A stretch of 64,000 nucleotides of DNA from Sulfurimonas sp. (GCA_028044295.1 JAOFSE010000002.1:1-64000), one strand, 5' to 3'. Numbered from the stretch's first letter, positions 34,169-43,039 are shown. Numbers and translations: made by a program. Notes: generated by a model from the letters alone, not told the origin.

Positions 34169-34630
34169 ATGAATAAGTTTTTAGTACTTACATGTATATT
34201 GTTTTTTAGTACACTTTCTAGTGCTTATGAGATAGTTATAGATAGCTCATTGTCAGAAGAGAGGGTAGAACATATCGATGATATGTTAGGTAAAAGTGTG
34301 GTAGTTTTGAATGGTTTGATGTGGCAAGATAATAAAGATGCTAAAACGATAACAAGAGACTGGCAAGATGCTAAGAAGTACTGTTCAAATTTGACTTTTG
34401 GTGGTTATGATGACTGGTATCTTCCAAGCTTAGAAGAGTTATATAGCATAGTAGATAAAAGTAGAACTCATAAAATAAAAAAAGAGTTTAAAAATACTAC
34501 ACCTAACAATTATTGGAGTTCTTCTGTATTAAATAATCATGCTGGGTATGTGTTCTTTAGTCATGGTGGTGTGGGCTACAATGATAAGTCGACCGTAGAT
34601 TATATTCGTTGTGTTAGGGCAGTACAATAA
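34169..34630 (+). CDS. Secreted DUF1566 protein, copy 2
   Basis: 153 residues, paralogue of the gene at 32137. It has the same signal peptide pattern (LTCILFFSTLSSA), YEIVIDSSLS, LMWQDNKDAK, DWQDAKKYC, YDDWYLPSLEELYSIVDKS, YWSSS and YIRCVRAV. The N-terminal 35 residues are far more alike than the rest, suggesting diversification of the binding part after duplication. It starts four bases after the caspase gene. Confidence 0.8.
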   Translation: MNKFLVLTCILFFSTLSSAYEIVIDSSLSEERVEHIDDMLGKSVVVLNGLMWQDNKDAKTITRDWQDAKKYCSNLTFGGYDDWYLPSLEELYSIVDKSRTHKIKKEFKNTTPNNYWSSSVLNNHAGYVFFSHGGVGYNDKSTVDYIRCVRAVQ

Positions 34631-34635
34631 TTTTT

Positions 34636-34660
34636 TATTCCCAAGTATAACTTAGGAATA
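34636..34660. other. Hairpin between convergent DUF1566 and arsB genes
   Basis: TATTCCCAAG pairs with CTTAGGAATA around TATAA, ten pairs with one mismatch. It lies between convergent stop codons, followed by a TACATGTA palindrome at 34663. No T-run follows the stem on either strand, so a classical intrinsic terminator is not clear. Confidence 0.4.
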
Positions 34661-34675
34661 TCTACATGTAACTAT

Positions 34676-35929
34676 TTAAGTAAGCGAAAGCAGAACCACA
34701 AAAAGAATAGGTGGAGTAACTATCAGTCCGAACTTTGAGTAAGACCAGAAGCTGATACTTACACCTTTTTTCTGTAATGTATGTAACCATAGAAGAGTTG
34801 CTAGTGAACCAAATGGTGTCATTTTTGGTCCAAGGTTACATCCTATAATGTTTGCATATATCATCGCTTCATTTGCTATGTCTGTTAGTGCTATATCCAT
34901 AACCATGATAGTTGGCATGTTGTTCATAAAAGCAGATAAAAATGCCGCTAAGAAACCAGTTCCTACAACTGCTATCGTCTCATTTTGATTGTTGAGGTAA
35001 ACTAACACTTCAGTTATGTAGTCTGTTAGTCCTGCATTTTTAAGTCCATATACTACGATGTAAAGACCAAGTGAAAACCATACAACTTGCCAAGGTGCTT
35101 CTTTGATGATGCGTTTAGGTTCTACTGTTTTAGCTAGCGTTGCTATAGCTAAAAAGATAACCCCACCACCAAGAGCAAATACAGAAACAGGAATGTTATA
35201 AGCATCACCTATAAAGTAGCCTCCAAGTAAAATCGCTAGGAAAAACCAAGAGAAGTTAAACAGTGTTTTGTTCTTTATAACTTCCTCAGGATTCTTTAGT
35301 AAATGAATGTCTACATGTAGAGGTATATCTTTACGTAAAACTACCCATAAAACTGCCATTGTAGCTATGACACTTACGAAGTATGGAAGTATCATGTGTG
35401 AGATAAACTCAGCGAAACCAATGTCGAAGTAGTTCGCAGTTACGATGTTTGTAAGGTTTGAAAAAACAAACGGAAGTGAAGCACTATCACTAATGAAACC
35501 ACCTGCTAGTAAAAAGGCTAAGATAGTTTTTGCGTTAAGACGAAGTATGTTCATCTTAGCTAGTAAAATCGGAGTTAGTATAAGTGCCGCACCATCATTT
35601 GCAAATAGAGCTGAAACGATAGCTCCAAGAATGATAGAGTAGAAAAACATCTTGTGACCGCTTCCATTTGAGAGCTTTGCCATCTTCAGTGCTGCCCACT
35701 CAAAGAAACCTATCTCATCTAAAACCATAGATAAAATGATGATACCGATAAAAGCTAAAGTAGCATCCCAAATGATGTCATAAACTATCCAAACATCAGA
35801 TATGCTAACAACTCCTACAAGAAGTGCAAGAACTGCGCCGACTACAGCAGTAGTTCCAATTTGCAGACCACGAGGTTGCCAGATAACAAAAAGTAGTGTG
35901 ATTAAGAAAATTATTGATGCTGTAATCAT
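34676..35929 (-). CDS. arsB: Arsenite efflux permease
   Basis: 417 residues with about eleven hydrophobic segments. It tracks Escherichia coli ArsB closely: VIWQPRGLQIG at the N-terminus, DEIGFFEWAALKMAKLSNGSG, SALFANDGAALILTPI, GFISDSASLPFVFSNLTNIV and VLRKDIPLHVD. It exports arsenite from the cytoplasm. The start overlaps the arsC stop (TAATG), so arsC and arsB are translationally coupled. No ArsR repressor is adjacent. Confidence 0.93.
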   Translation of the reverse strand: MITASIIFLITLLFVIWQPRGLQIGTTAVVGAVLALLVGVVSISDVWIVYDIIWDATLAFIGIIILSMVLDEIGFFEWAALKMAKLSNGSGHKMFFYSIILGAIVSALFANDGAALILTPILLAKMNILRLNAKTILAFLLAGGFISDSASLPFVFSNLTNIVTANYFDIGFAEFISHMILPYFVSVIATMAVLWVVLRKDIPLHVDIHLLKNPEEVIKNKTLFNFSWFFLAILLGGYFIGDAYNIPVSVFALGGGVIFLAIATLAKTVEPKRIIKEAPWQVVWFSLGLYIVVYGLKNAGLTDYITEVLVYLNNQNETIAVVGTGFLAAFLSAFMNNMPTIMVMDIALTDIANEAMIYANIIGCNLGPKMTPFGSLATLLWLHTLQKKGVSISFWSYSKFGLIVTPPILFVVLLSLT

Positions 35930-36333
35930 TATAGTCCAAGCTCCATTCTAACTATTGGTGTTAACTCAAACTTTATGAGTTTTAGTGTCTTCTCGAAAGC
36001 TGCGTAGTTCTTTCCATCTGGGTCTTCGTAACCTACATGTATAACTTTTGTATTACCAGGAAACATAGGGCAAGACTCCATAGCGTTATCACAAACTGTT
36101 ACAACAAGATCAAACTCGGTGTCCATAACTTTATCTATTGTCTTTGAATGATAACTATCATCCCATAGTCCACTCGCTTCTAAAACTTTTTTAGCATTTG
36201 GATTTACTTTTCCACTTGCTTTTACCCCAGAACTTTGTGCATCAACACCATCTAGATATTTGTTTAGTACAGCTTCAGCGATTATAGAGCGGCAGCTATT
36301 TCCAGTACATAAAATCAGAACTTTTTTATTCAA
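35929..36333 (-). CDS. arsC: Arsenate reductase, thioredoxin-coupled type
   Basis: 134 residues of the low-molecular-weight phosphatase fold. The P-loop is CTGNSCRS, and the two further redox cysteines are in VTVCDNAMESCPMFP, the arrangement of Staphylococcus-type ArsC that regenerates with thioredoxin. It reduces arsenate to arsenite for export by the overlapping arsB. Divergent from the cysteine-rich gene at 36431. Confidence 0.94.
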   Translation of the reverse strand: MNKKVLILCTGNSCRSIIAEAVLNKYLDGVDAQSSGVKASGKVNPNAKKVLEASGLWDDSYHSKTIDKVMDTEFDLVVTVCDNAMESCPMFPGNTKVIHVGYEDPDGKNYAAFEKTLKLIKFELTPIVRMELGL

Positions 36334-36430
36334 ATATTTATCCTATTCTTAAAAGATTTTTATTTTTAATAGGCTAAGTGTAGCAAAAATAATTTACGAT
36401 AATATTACGAAAATATATTAAAGGACTATA

Positions 36431-36673
36431 ATGTTTAAAGTAGAAGTAGAAACAGAATGTGGATGTTTTAAAAGAAGTGACCTAGTTAATGGTTTAGAAA
36501 TCGAATCAAAAGATGACGCTCTTATGAAGTCAATCGAGATGAGAGACCAAATGAATAATGATTTTTGTGGTAAACATGAATTTAAAGTTCAAGAAGCTGG
36601 CGACAAATTTGTTATAGCTTTCCAAGAATCAACTAGCAATGGTTGCTGTGGTGGTGGATGTGGAACTCACTAA
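36431..36673 (+). CDS. Small cysteine-rich protein with CCGGGCGTH tail
   Basis: 80 residues, seven of them cysteines: ECGCF near the start, DFCGK in the middle and a C-terminal CCGGGCGTH that looks like a soft-metal or metalloid binding tail. AAAGGA precedes the ATG. It is divergent from arsC with a 97-base shared promoter region, so a role in arsenic or metal handling is possible but inferred only from position and cysteine content. I do not recognise the family. Confidence 0.6.
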   Translation: MFKVEVETECGCFKRSDLVNGLEIESKDDALMKSIEMRDQMNNDFCGKHEFKVQEAGDKFVIAFQESTSNGCCGGGCGTH

Positions 36674-36696
36674 GTAGTTCCCTCCTTCAGTAAGTT

Positions 36697-37323
36697 CTAC
36701 TTGTCGTACTTGTAGAACTTGTTGTATCTAATCATAGACGACAACTCTTTCCCGTATTTCGAACCCATCTCAGAATATCTATCTAACTTTTTAACTAGCT
36801 CATGTGGATTATCAGTTTTCATTTTTAATGCTCTAAATTCTTTAAAAGCATGTGAACGAGCAAGTGTTTTATAGTAGTCTCTGATAGAGTCTTTTACATC
36901 AGAGTACTTTTTCAACCAGATAGTTTTTTTACCTCTTTTTTGTCCAGCAGCGATTCTAGGCTCATTTTTGTTAAATGACCAAACACCAAAAATATTTGTA
37001 GCATCTCTAAAAAATCTAGAAGTTGCCCATGCACTTTCCATAGCCGCTTGTGCTATTGCTATACTTCTCGGATGTGGTTTAAGAGCCATAAGTAACTCAG
37101 CATCTGATGTAGCCTTGTAAGTCTTTTTAAGATTAGCTATCTTTTGAGAGTACTCAGGGTTTTTGATGTTTGCTTTGATGTTCTTGTACTGAGCATCTAA
37201 CTCTTTGTATATATCTTCAACAGCGGGTGCAACTATAGAGATAAAGTTTGCTTTTTTCTCTTGAACAGTTTGGGCACTAAGTGTAGTTAGTAGTAGGGTT
37301 AGGATTAAAAGTAAATTTTTCAT
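36697..37323 (-). CDS. Exported Bax-type glucosaminidase
   Basis: 208 residues with a signal peptide (MKNLLLILTLLLTTLSA) and a GH73-like domain: AIAQAAMESAWATSRFFRDATNIFGVWSF carries the catalytic glutamate, followed by YSDVKDSIRDYYKTLARSHAFKEFR. This matches the Bax family of peptidoglycan beta-N-acetylglucosaminidases. It probably trims or remodels peptidoglycan in the periplasm. Seven bases downstream of the radical SAM gene. Confidence 0.85.
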   Translation of the reverse strand: MKNLLLILTLLLTTLSAQTVQEKKANFISIVAPAVEDIYKELDAQYKNIKANIKNPEYSQKIANLKKTYKATSDAELLMALKPHPRSIAIAQAAMESAWATSRFFRDATNIFGVWSFNKNEPRIAAGQKRGKKTIWLKKYSDVKDSIRDYYKTLARSHAFKEFRALKMKTDNPHELVKKLDRYSEMGSKYGKELSSMIRYNKFYKYDK

Positions 37324-37330
37324 GATGACA

Positions 37331-38581
37331 TTATATCAAATATTGCATATCTAATTTATTAGCATAAGAACTTAGCATGGCTCTTTCAAAATCGTTGTTA
37401 GTCGAGTACTGGTAACCAAATGTTTTAGCCCACATGTGATGCTCTTCCATACATAAATAGAAAAATACTTTACCATGCCAAGGTGCGAAACTTTCATAAG
37501 CATGTTTGAACATCTCTACTTTTGTGGAGTCTGGATATGAACTCTTACCACTAGCATCTTCTAAAGGCATTTGAGTTATCTTACTCCTAAACTCACGGTC
37601 ACGAAGCTTTTTGATAACTGGCTTGATGAAAGTAAGAGTTCCAAAACTTACAAGTGCTACTTCATCTAAAGCAAACTCATTTATCAGTCTGTCATAAACC
37701 TCTTTATACTCTTGTAGATAACCATCATACTCAACGATAGGGTGAAAATGAAAGCCTACTTTTACACCTTTGTCTGCAACTTTTCTAGCTGAGCGTATAC
37801 GTTTGTCAAGTGAGGCTGCTAAATGCTCTTCGTTTTCTATGATAGTTGTAGTGTTCATAGACCAAGTACATAGGATGTTTTTGGGAACATCATTTTCTAA
37901 AAAGTACTTTATGTTGTCTGACTTTGTTTTAAACTCTAGTATAACATTTGGGTTGGTTCTCGCAAATTCAAATAGCGCATCTAAAACACCTTCACGATTT
38001 CCAAACATAAGTGAGTCAGATGCTTGACCTGTACCTATGTGGTAAGTTTTGTTTTGGTCTAGTTGAAGGTTAAGTAGTTTGTCTTTAAAGCCACTATCAA
38101 AAGTGATGGTGTTTTGGTTATAAAAACTCTGAATAGAACAGTATGAACAGTCAAATCCACAAGACTCAACAGCATCAAGAGTTAGAAGGTTACAACATCT
38201 TGTCTTCTCAGATGCAACAGGACAAAGCCCAAGTCCAAAGCCTTCCTTGTCGGCTGTTTTGAAAGTATACTTTTGTTCTTTAGGTATGTTTTTAAGCTCG
38301 AAGTTCTCATAAGAGTTAGGTTTGCTTCTTAAATCTTCATATGCTTTTTTTAGTCTAGTAAAGACTACTTTCTTTTGATCATGTTGTGGAAATATTTCCA
38401 TAATACTTTGTTCATTCCACATCTCTAAATCACGAGTTATATCTACTATCTGTTTTATTTCCGAAAAGCTAAACTTTAGAAGCATGGACTTTTCTTTGAT
38501 AAACTCTTGAGATTCTGGAGGAAGTTTAAAAAATATAGTGTTTTTAATTGAGTCGTTAAATTTATCTAAATATGAATTCAT
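37331..38581 (-). CDS. Spore-photoproduct-lyase-like radical SAM protein
   Basis: 416 residues. The radical SAM cluster is C141, C145, C148 in ESCGFDCSYCSIQ (CX3CX2C), preceded by an unusual CPVASEKTRCCNLLTLD. IGTGQASDSL, GFHFHPIVEYDGYL and FSFGTLTF-like segments match the SPL (SplB) family. Spore photoproduct lyase repairs thymine dimers in spores, but this organism group does not sporulate, so the substrate is probably another photolesion or something else. Domain call strong, reaction unknown. Confidence 0.8.
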   Translation of the reverse strand: MNSYLDKFNDSIKNTIFFKLPPESQEFIKEKSMLLKFSFSEIKQIVDITRDLEMWNEQSIMEIFPQHDQKKVVFTRLKKAYEDLRSKPNSYENFELKNIPKEQKYTFKTADKEGFGLGLCPVASEKTRCCNLLTLDAVESCGFDCSYCSIQSFYNQNTITFDSGFKDKLLNLQLDQNKTYHIGTGQASDSLMFGNREGVLDALFEFARTNPNVILEFKTKSDNIKYFLENDVPKNILCTWSMNTTTIIENEEHLAASLDKRIRSARKVADKGVKVGFHFHPIVEYDGYLQEYKEVYDRLINEFALDEVALVSFGTLTFIKPVIKKLRDREFRSKITQMPLEDASGKSSYPDSTKVEMFKHAYESFAPWHGKVFFYLCMEEHHMWAKTFGYQYSTNNDFERAMLSSYANKLDMQYLI

Positions 38582-38666
38582 AATGGAATTTTATCTAAAA
38601 AACTGTTTTACTTTATATAGCTATATTATTTAGATAAACTTATATATATACTCCTAAGGAAAGAAT

Positions 38667-38966
38667 ATGATATTTAATATAATGCTTTTCATCGCTGCTT
38701 CAACATACTGGTACTTAACAGGTCATGCAACTCCAGCTGTTATAGGTTATATTCTTATACTAATGTACAAAGAAGATTTAGCTTTTGTATCTATACTTAC
38801 TGCTGGTGCAGGTATAAGTGCTGTAGTTTATTGTTTCTGGTTAGACTTTTTTGAGTATAAAGTTGGGGATGAAGTGCTTGTGTATGGAATGGGAATTATC
38901 TATATGTTAGTTCTTTACATAAAAGCAAGAAAGTTATTTTACAACGATGAATTTTCATTAGATTAG
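38667..38966 (+). CDS. Small membrane protein of unknown function
   Basis: 99 residues with three to four hydrophobic segments (LFIAASTYWYLTG, AVIGYILILM, LTAGAGISAVVYCFWLDFF, LVYGMGIIYMLVLYI) and a charged C-terminus. CTAAGGAAAG precedes the ATG. No family recognised. It is monocistronic between the radical SAM gene and the zinc-ribbon gene. Confidence 0.6.
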   Translation: MIFNIMLFIAASTYWYLTGHATPAVIGYILILMYKEDLAFVSILTAGAGISAVVYCFWLDFFEYKVGDEVLVYGMGIIYMLVLYIKARKLFYNDEFSLD

Positions 38967-39059
38967 TAGATGAGTGATCACAAATATGACAATTTGCTAT
39001 ATTTTTAATCCCAAAGAGCATAACTCCTTATAATATTGAAAAATATATAGGAGTGCTTT

Positions 39060-39407
39060 ATGATGACTCTAGGAAAATGTCCATACTGTGACAATGGAAC
39101 TATAGAAGTAAGAGATAAAGAAGTTAGTGGTAAAAAAGTAAAATTATATGCTTGCACAAACGCGAACTGGAAAACAGAAGATGGGGAGATGTTTGAACTC
39201 ACAGAGAACTCTACATGTAGCTTTAAAATTTGGCAAAACTCTTTGTCTCGCTATGGAAAGTGGCTTGCATATAAAGAGGTGAGAGAACTACTTGAAGATG
39301 AAACTATAGAAGTAGAACTACTTAGTAAAAAAACTGGCAAAAAAGTTTACTATAACAAGTACATCACGCTAAATGAAGAATATGGTGTTAGTGTTATTTG
39401 GGATTAG
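39060..39407 (+). CDS. Topoisomerase-C-terminal-like zinc-ribbon protein
   Basis: 115 residues. The first half has CPYCDNGTIEVRDKEVSGKKVKLYACTN and STCSFKIW, a Zn-ribbon; the second half (KEVRELLEDETIEVELLSKKTGKKVYYNKYITLNEEYGVSVIW) resembles the small C-terminal repeats found in topoisomerase III-type proteins. Here these modules stand without any topoisomerase body. GGAG precedes the tandem ATG; the second ATG (39063) may be the start. Nucleic-acid binding is likely, the rest unknown. Confidence 0.6.
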   Translation: MMTLGKCPYCDNGTIEVRDKEVSGKKVKLYACTNANWKTEDGEMFELTENSTCSFKIWQNSLSRYGKWLAYKEVRELLEDETIEVELLSKKTGKKVYYNKYITLNEEYGVSVIWD

Positions 39408-39846
39408 TTCCTTTTTTAGTATGTTTACCAATATATGCCATCTCAATGATGTCCTTTGAGGCATCTGGTCTTAGTACATCACAAATAGCTACAGACTTTT
39501 TGTTCTCGACAGCTACAAATGTAAACTTAGCGTCTACAACAGATTTTATTTCAGACAATTCATTCTCTTCTACAATACTTCTGATTTTAAAATCAACATT
39601 TATAACAATTGAACTTCTTCCAATTTTAACTATTTCGGTATAAATATAAAAGATATCACCATTGCTTACAGGCTCTTTGAAATGTAAATCAGTTACAGAA
39701 ACGGTAACAGCACCAGACTTAAGAATCTCGTCAACCGCGATTGATGCAGCCTTATCCATCTTTCCCATAATCCAACCACCAAATACACCACCGTTGTGGT
39801 TTAGGTCAGTTGGGTACACACGGCCTTTTACAGAAAGAGTTCTCAT
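39394..39846 (-). CDS. YciA-type acyl-CoA thioesterase
   Basis: About 150 residues forming a single hot-dog domain: VYPTDLNHNGGVFGGWIMGKMDKAASIA carries the catalytic Asn/Asp region, followed by VTVSVTDLHFKEPVSNGD. It hydrolyses acyl-CoA thioesters. I set the start at the ATG at 39846, which follows AAGGAAATATTACT and gives the conserved MRTLSVKGRVYP; an upstream ATG at 39948 would add a hydrophobic stretch untypical of the family. Convergent with the zinc-ribbon gene, overlapping by 14 bases. Confidence 0.85.
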   Translation of the reverse strand: MRTLSVKGRVYPTDLNHNGGVFGGWIMGKMDKAASIAVDEILKSGAVTVSVTDLHFKEPVSNGDIFYIYTEIVKIGRSSIVINVDFKIRSIVEENELSEIKSVVDAKFTFVAVENKKSVAICDVLRPDASKDIIEMAYIGKHTKKGTNPK

Positions 39847-39972
39847 AGTAATATTTCCTTTATATATAGATAAATAATAATATAACAATAGTAGCACAAC
39901 TTGTAAAAAGTTTATCAAATTGTATGAGTAAAATATATACAAATGCATGGCTTAATAAAATTTTTAAATTTC

Positions 39973-39992
39973 TTTGGGTACAATACGCGTCC
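39973..39992 (+). promoter_or_regulatory. Promoter of the alpha operon (twin of the S10-operon promoter)
   Basis: TTTGGG, TACAAT (39979-39984), one base, then CGCGTCC: the same string as at 14296 with two differences in 20 positions. It gives a leader of about 125 bases before rpmJ. It supports independent but parallel control of the two halves of the ribosomal cluster. Confidence 0.7.
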
Positions 39993-40058
39993 GCTTTGCT
40001 GTTTTAACAAACAAAAAGAGTATTTCTATCTATATATATAATATAAAGATAAAAGTAT

Positions 40059-40081
40059 TGGCAAGCATACAATTTGCTCGC
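40059..40081 (+). promoter_or_regulatory. Leader hairpin before rpmJ
   Basis: GGCAAGC and GCTCGCC form a seven-pair stem with one mismatch around a nine-base AT-rich loop in the leader, 37 bases upstream of rpmJ. Alpha-operon leaders bind S4 in Escherichia coli; this one is too short to compare. Confidence 0.25.
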
Positions 40082-40117
40082 CTACAAGCAGTAAAGACAT
40101 ATATAAAAGGACTTTCA

Positions 40118-40231
40118 ATGAAAGTACGTGCTTCAGTAAAGAAGATGTGTGATGACTGTAAAGTTATCAAAAGAAAAGGCATTGTAAGAGTAATCTGCAA
40201 AGTTAAAAAACATAAACAGAGACAAGGATAA
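40118..40231 (+). CDS. rpmJ: 50S ribosomal protein L36 (bL36), zinc type
   Basis: 37 residues: [20 protein letters not shown] then [12 protein letters not shown]. The zinc ligands C11, C14, C27 and the histidine are present. The start is the ATG at 40118, after AAAAGGACTTTCA; the open frame runs further upstream but no conserved residues precede this methionine. Two bases before rpsM. Confidence 0.96.
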   Translation: MKVRASVKKMCDDCKVIKRKGIVRVICKVKKHKQRQG

Positions 40232-40233
40232 CC

Positions 40234-40596
40234 ATGGCTCGTATTTCTGGTGTTGATTTACCTAAAAAGAAAAGAGTAGAGTACGGTCTAACGTATATCT
40301 ATGGTATTGGTTTACACGCTTCTCGTCTAATTTTAGATGCGACAGGTATAGACTATAACAAAAGAGTTTTCGAACTTAATGAAGCTGATGTAGCTGCAAT
40401 AACTGCGGAAATCCGTGCTAACCATATGGTTGAAGGTGATTTACGTAAAAAAGTAGCTATGGATATTAAGGCACTTATGGATTTAGGTTCATATCGTGGT
40501 CTTCGTCACCGTCGTGGTCTTCCATGTCGTGGTCAAAAAACTAAGACAAATGCGCGTACTCGTAAGGGTAAACGTAAAACTGTCGGCGCAGCGTAA
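40234..40596 (+). CDS. rpsM: 30S ribosomal protein S13 (uS13)
   Basis: 120 residues with [25 protein letters not shown] and the C-terminal [24 protein letters not shown] tail that contacts P-site tRNA. Eleven bases before rpsK. Confidence 0.98.
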   Translation: MARISGVDLPKKKRVEYGLTYIYGIGLHASRLILDATGIDYNKRVFELNEADVAAITAEIRANHMVEGDLRKKVAMDIKALMDLGSYRGLRHRRGLPCRGQKTKTNARTRKGKRKTVGAA

Positions 40597-40607
40597 GGGA
40601 TTAACAG

Positions 40608-41000
40608 ATGGCAAAAAGAAAAGCTGTTAGAAAAAAAGTAGTAAAGAAAAATATTGCACGTGGTATTTGCCACATAGCTGCATCATTTAACAATACACTT
40701 GTAACGATTACAGATGAGATGGGGAACATGATTGCATGGTCTTCTGCTGGTAGTCTTGGTTTTAAAGGTAGCAAAAAATCTACTCCATTCGCGGCTCAAG
40801 CAGCTGTTGAAGATGCAGTAGCAAAAGCTCAAATTCATGGGATTAAAGAACTTGGTATTAAAGTTCAAGGTCCAGGTTCAGGTCGTGAGACTGCTACTAA
40901 AGCAGTTGGTGGCATTGAGGGTATTAGTGTTACATTTATGAAAGATGTTACTCCACTACCACACAATGGTTGTCGCGCACCTAAGCGTCGTAGAGTTTAA
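40608..41000 (+). CDS. rpsK: 30S ribosomal protein S11 (uS11)
   Basis: 130 residues with [43 protein letters not shown] and the C-terminal [18 protein letters not shown]. Eleven bases before rpsD. Confidence 0.98.
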   Translation: MAKRKAVRKKVVKKNIARGICHIAASFNNTLVTITDEMGNMIAWSSAGSLGFKGSKKSTPFAAQAAVEDAVAKAQIHGIKELGIKVQGPGSGRETATKAVGGIEGISVTFMKDVTPLPHNGCRAPKRRRV

Positions 41001-41011
41001 GGAGATTACTG

Positions 41012-41638
41012 ATGGCAAGATATAGAGGTCCAGTAGAGAAAATCGAGAGAAGATTCGGTGTAAGTCTTAACCTTAAAGGTGAGCGTCGTTTAGCAGGTAA
41101 ATCTGCATTAGAAAAAAGACCTTATGGTCCTGGTCAACATGGTCAGCGTCGTAAGAAAGTTTCTGAGTATGGTTTACAACTTAATGAAAAGCAAAAAGCG
41201 AAATTCATGTATGGTGTTTCTGAGAAACAATTCCGTGCACTATTCGTTGAAGCAAAAAGAAGAGAAGGTAATACAGGTACAAACCTTATTACTCTAATTG
41301 AAAGTAGACTTGATAACGTTGTTTATCGTATGGGTTTTGCTTCAACTCGTCGTTTTGCTCGTCAGCTTGTAACTCATGGTCACCTACTAGTAGATGGCAA
41401 AAAACTTGATATCCCTTCTTACCGCGTTAAAGTTGGTCAGAAAATAGAAGTTCGTGAGTCTAGTAAAGCAAATGTACAAATCGTACGTGCAATGGAATTA
41501 ACTAATCAAACTGGTTTAGCTCCATGGGTTGATATCGATGCTGATAAAGTTTATGGTATCTTTACTCGTTTACCAGAGCGTGATGAAGTTGTTATCCCTG
41601 TTGAAGAGCGTTTAATCGTTGAACTTTACTCGAAATAA
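41012..41638 (+). CDS. rpsD: 30S ribosomal protein S4 (uS4)
   Basis: 208 residues with an S4 RNA-binding domain: [31 protein letters not shown], preceded by [15 protein letters not shown]. The N-terminus lacks the four-cysteine zinc motif, so it is the C-minus form. S4 is the alpha-operon autoregulator in Escherichia coli. Confidence 0.97.
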   Translation: MARYRGPVEKIERRFGVSLNLKGERRLAGKSALEKRPYGPGQHGQRRKKVSEYGLQLNEKQKAKFMYGVSEKQFRALFVEAKRREGNTGTNLITLIESRLDNVVYRMGFASTRRFARQLVTHGHLLVDGKKLDIPSYRVKVGQKIEVRESSKANVQIVRAMELTNQTGLAPWVDIDADKVYGIFTRLPERDEVVIPVEERLIVELYSK

Positions 41639-41661
41639 TCATTAATAAAAGGCGTTAGAGA

Positions 41662-42654
41662 ATGAAGAAAATTAAAACTACTCCACTTGCTCCTCAAGAA
41701 TTTGAGGTAGAACAGATTAGTGAGAATGAAGCTAATATAATGGCATACCCGTTTGAAACAGGTTATGCTATTTCTTTGGCTCATCCACTTCGCCGTTTTT
41801 TATTAAGTAGCTCAGTTGGTTATGCACCAATAGCTATAAAAATCGAGGGTGCTAAGCATGAGTTTGACTCAGTGCGTGGTATGCTTGAAGATATTTCAGA
41901 CTTTATCCTAAACCTTAAAGAGATTCGCTTTAAGCTTACGGGTGATGTTGAAGAAACAGAGATTAACTACAGCTTTGCAGGTCCTTGTGTAGTTAAAGGT
42001 AGTGATCTTTCAAATGATGAAGTAGAGGTAGTAACTCCGGATGCTCCTTTAGCTACATTAAATGAAGACTCAACTCTTAACTTTAGCATCAAAATTGCTA
42101 AAGGTATCGGTTATGTTGCTAGTGAAGATACACACGATGAACTTGAAGATGGTTATATAGCACTTGATGCTTATTTCACTCCAGTTCGCAGTGCTACTTA
42201 TAAAATTGAGAATGTACTTGTTGAAGACAACCCTAACTTTGAAAGAGTTGTATTGAACATCAGAACTGATGGTCAAATTTCACCAATCGATGCATTCAGA
42301 AATTCATTAGAAGTAATGTATGCTCAACTAGCTGTATTTAATTCAGAGATTAGTGTTAAAGCTCCAACTACTGTTGAAAGAGTTGAAGAATCACCTGATC
42401 TTAAGAAACTAACTACACATATCGATAGTTTAGGTTTAAGTGCAAGAAGTTTTAACTGTCTTGATCGCTCAAACATTAAACTTATCGGTGAGATAGCTAT
42501 GATGAGTACTAATGATCTTAAAAATGTTAAGAACTTAGGTAAAAAATCATATGATGAAATCGTTGAAAAACTTCAAGAATTTGGTTTTGAAGTTGGTGGC
42601 GAAATTGCTGATGACGTTATCAGTGCATTAAAAAAGAAAATAGAAGCTGCATAA
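41662..42654 (+). CDS. rpoA: DNA-directed RNA polymerase subunit alpha
   Basis: 330 residues. The N-terminal assembly domain has [28 protein letters not shown] and [12 protein letters not shown]; the C-terminal domain has [25 protein letters not shown] and [19 protein letters not shown]. This is the normal length and order between rpsD and rplQ. Confidence 0.98.
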   Translation: MKKIKTTPLAPQEFEVEQISENEANIMAYPFETGYAISLAHPLRRFLLSSSVGYAPIAIKIEGAKHEFDSVRGMLEDISDFILNLKEIRFKLTGDVEETEINYSFAGPCVVKGSDLSNDEVEVVTPDAPLATLNEDSTLNFSIKIAKGIGYVASEDTHDELEDGYIALDAYFTPVRSATYKIENVLVEDNPNFERVVLNIRTDGQISPIDAFRNSLEVMYAQLAVFNSEISVKAPTTVERVEESPDLKKLTTHIDSLGLSARSFNCLDRSNIKLIGEIAMMSTNDLKNVKNLGKKSYDEIVEKLQEFGFEVGGEIADDVISALKKKIEAA

Positions 42655-42678
42655 GCTTTCTAAAGAGAGGAAGAAGAT

Positions 42679-43029
42679 ATGAGACATCGTCATGGATACC
42701 GTAAACTAGGTCGTACAAGTGCACACCGTGCTGCTTTACTTATGAACCTTAGTATTTCGTTAATTGAACATGGTAAAATTGAAACTACTGTAATTAAAGC
42801 AAAAGAGCTACGTTCATACGTAGAAAAACTTATCACAATCGCTGGTAAGAATGACTCTAACGCTCACAGAGCAGTATTCGCTGCGCTTCAAAGTAAAGAA
42901 GCAACTAAAACTTTAGTAAATGATATAGCTCCTAAGTACGTTGATCGTGCTGGTGGTTATACTAGAATTACTAGAACTAGAATTCGTCGTGGTGATGCTA
43001 CGACTATGGCATTTATCGAATTAGTATAA
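42679..43029 (+). CDS. rplQ: 50S ribosomal protein L17 (bL17)
   Basis: 116 residues starting [24 protein letters not shown], with [18 protein letters not shown] and [22 protein letters not shown]. Last gene of the alpha operon; a TACATGTA-based hairpin follows it. Confidence 0.98.
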   Translation: MRHRHGYRKLGRTSAHRAALLMNLSISLIEHGKIETTVIKAKELRSYVEKLITIAGKNDSNAHRAVFAALQSKEATKTLVNDIAPKYVDRAGGYTRITRTRIRRGDATTMAFIELV

Positions 43030-43039
43030 TTTGCTACTC

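Noticed and set aside
32137..34630. Diversity-generating retroelement, suggested by lectin-like DUF1566 copies
   Set aside because: No reverse transcriptase, template repeat or adenine-specific variable repeat is visible in the window.
34636..34670. Intrinsic terminator between the DUF1566 and arsB genes
   Set aside because: The stem is good, but no T-run follows on either strand, so I list it only as a hairpin.
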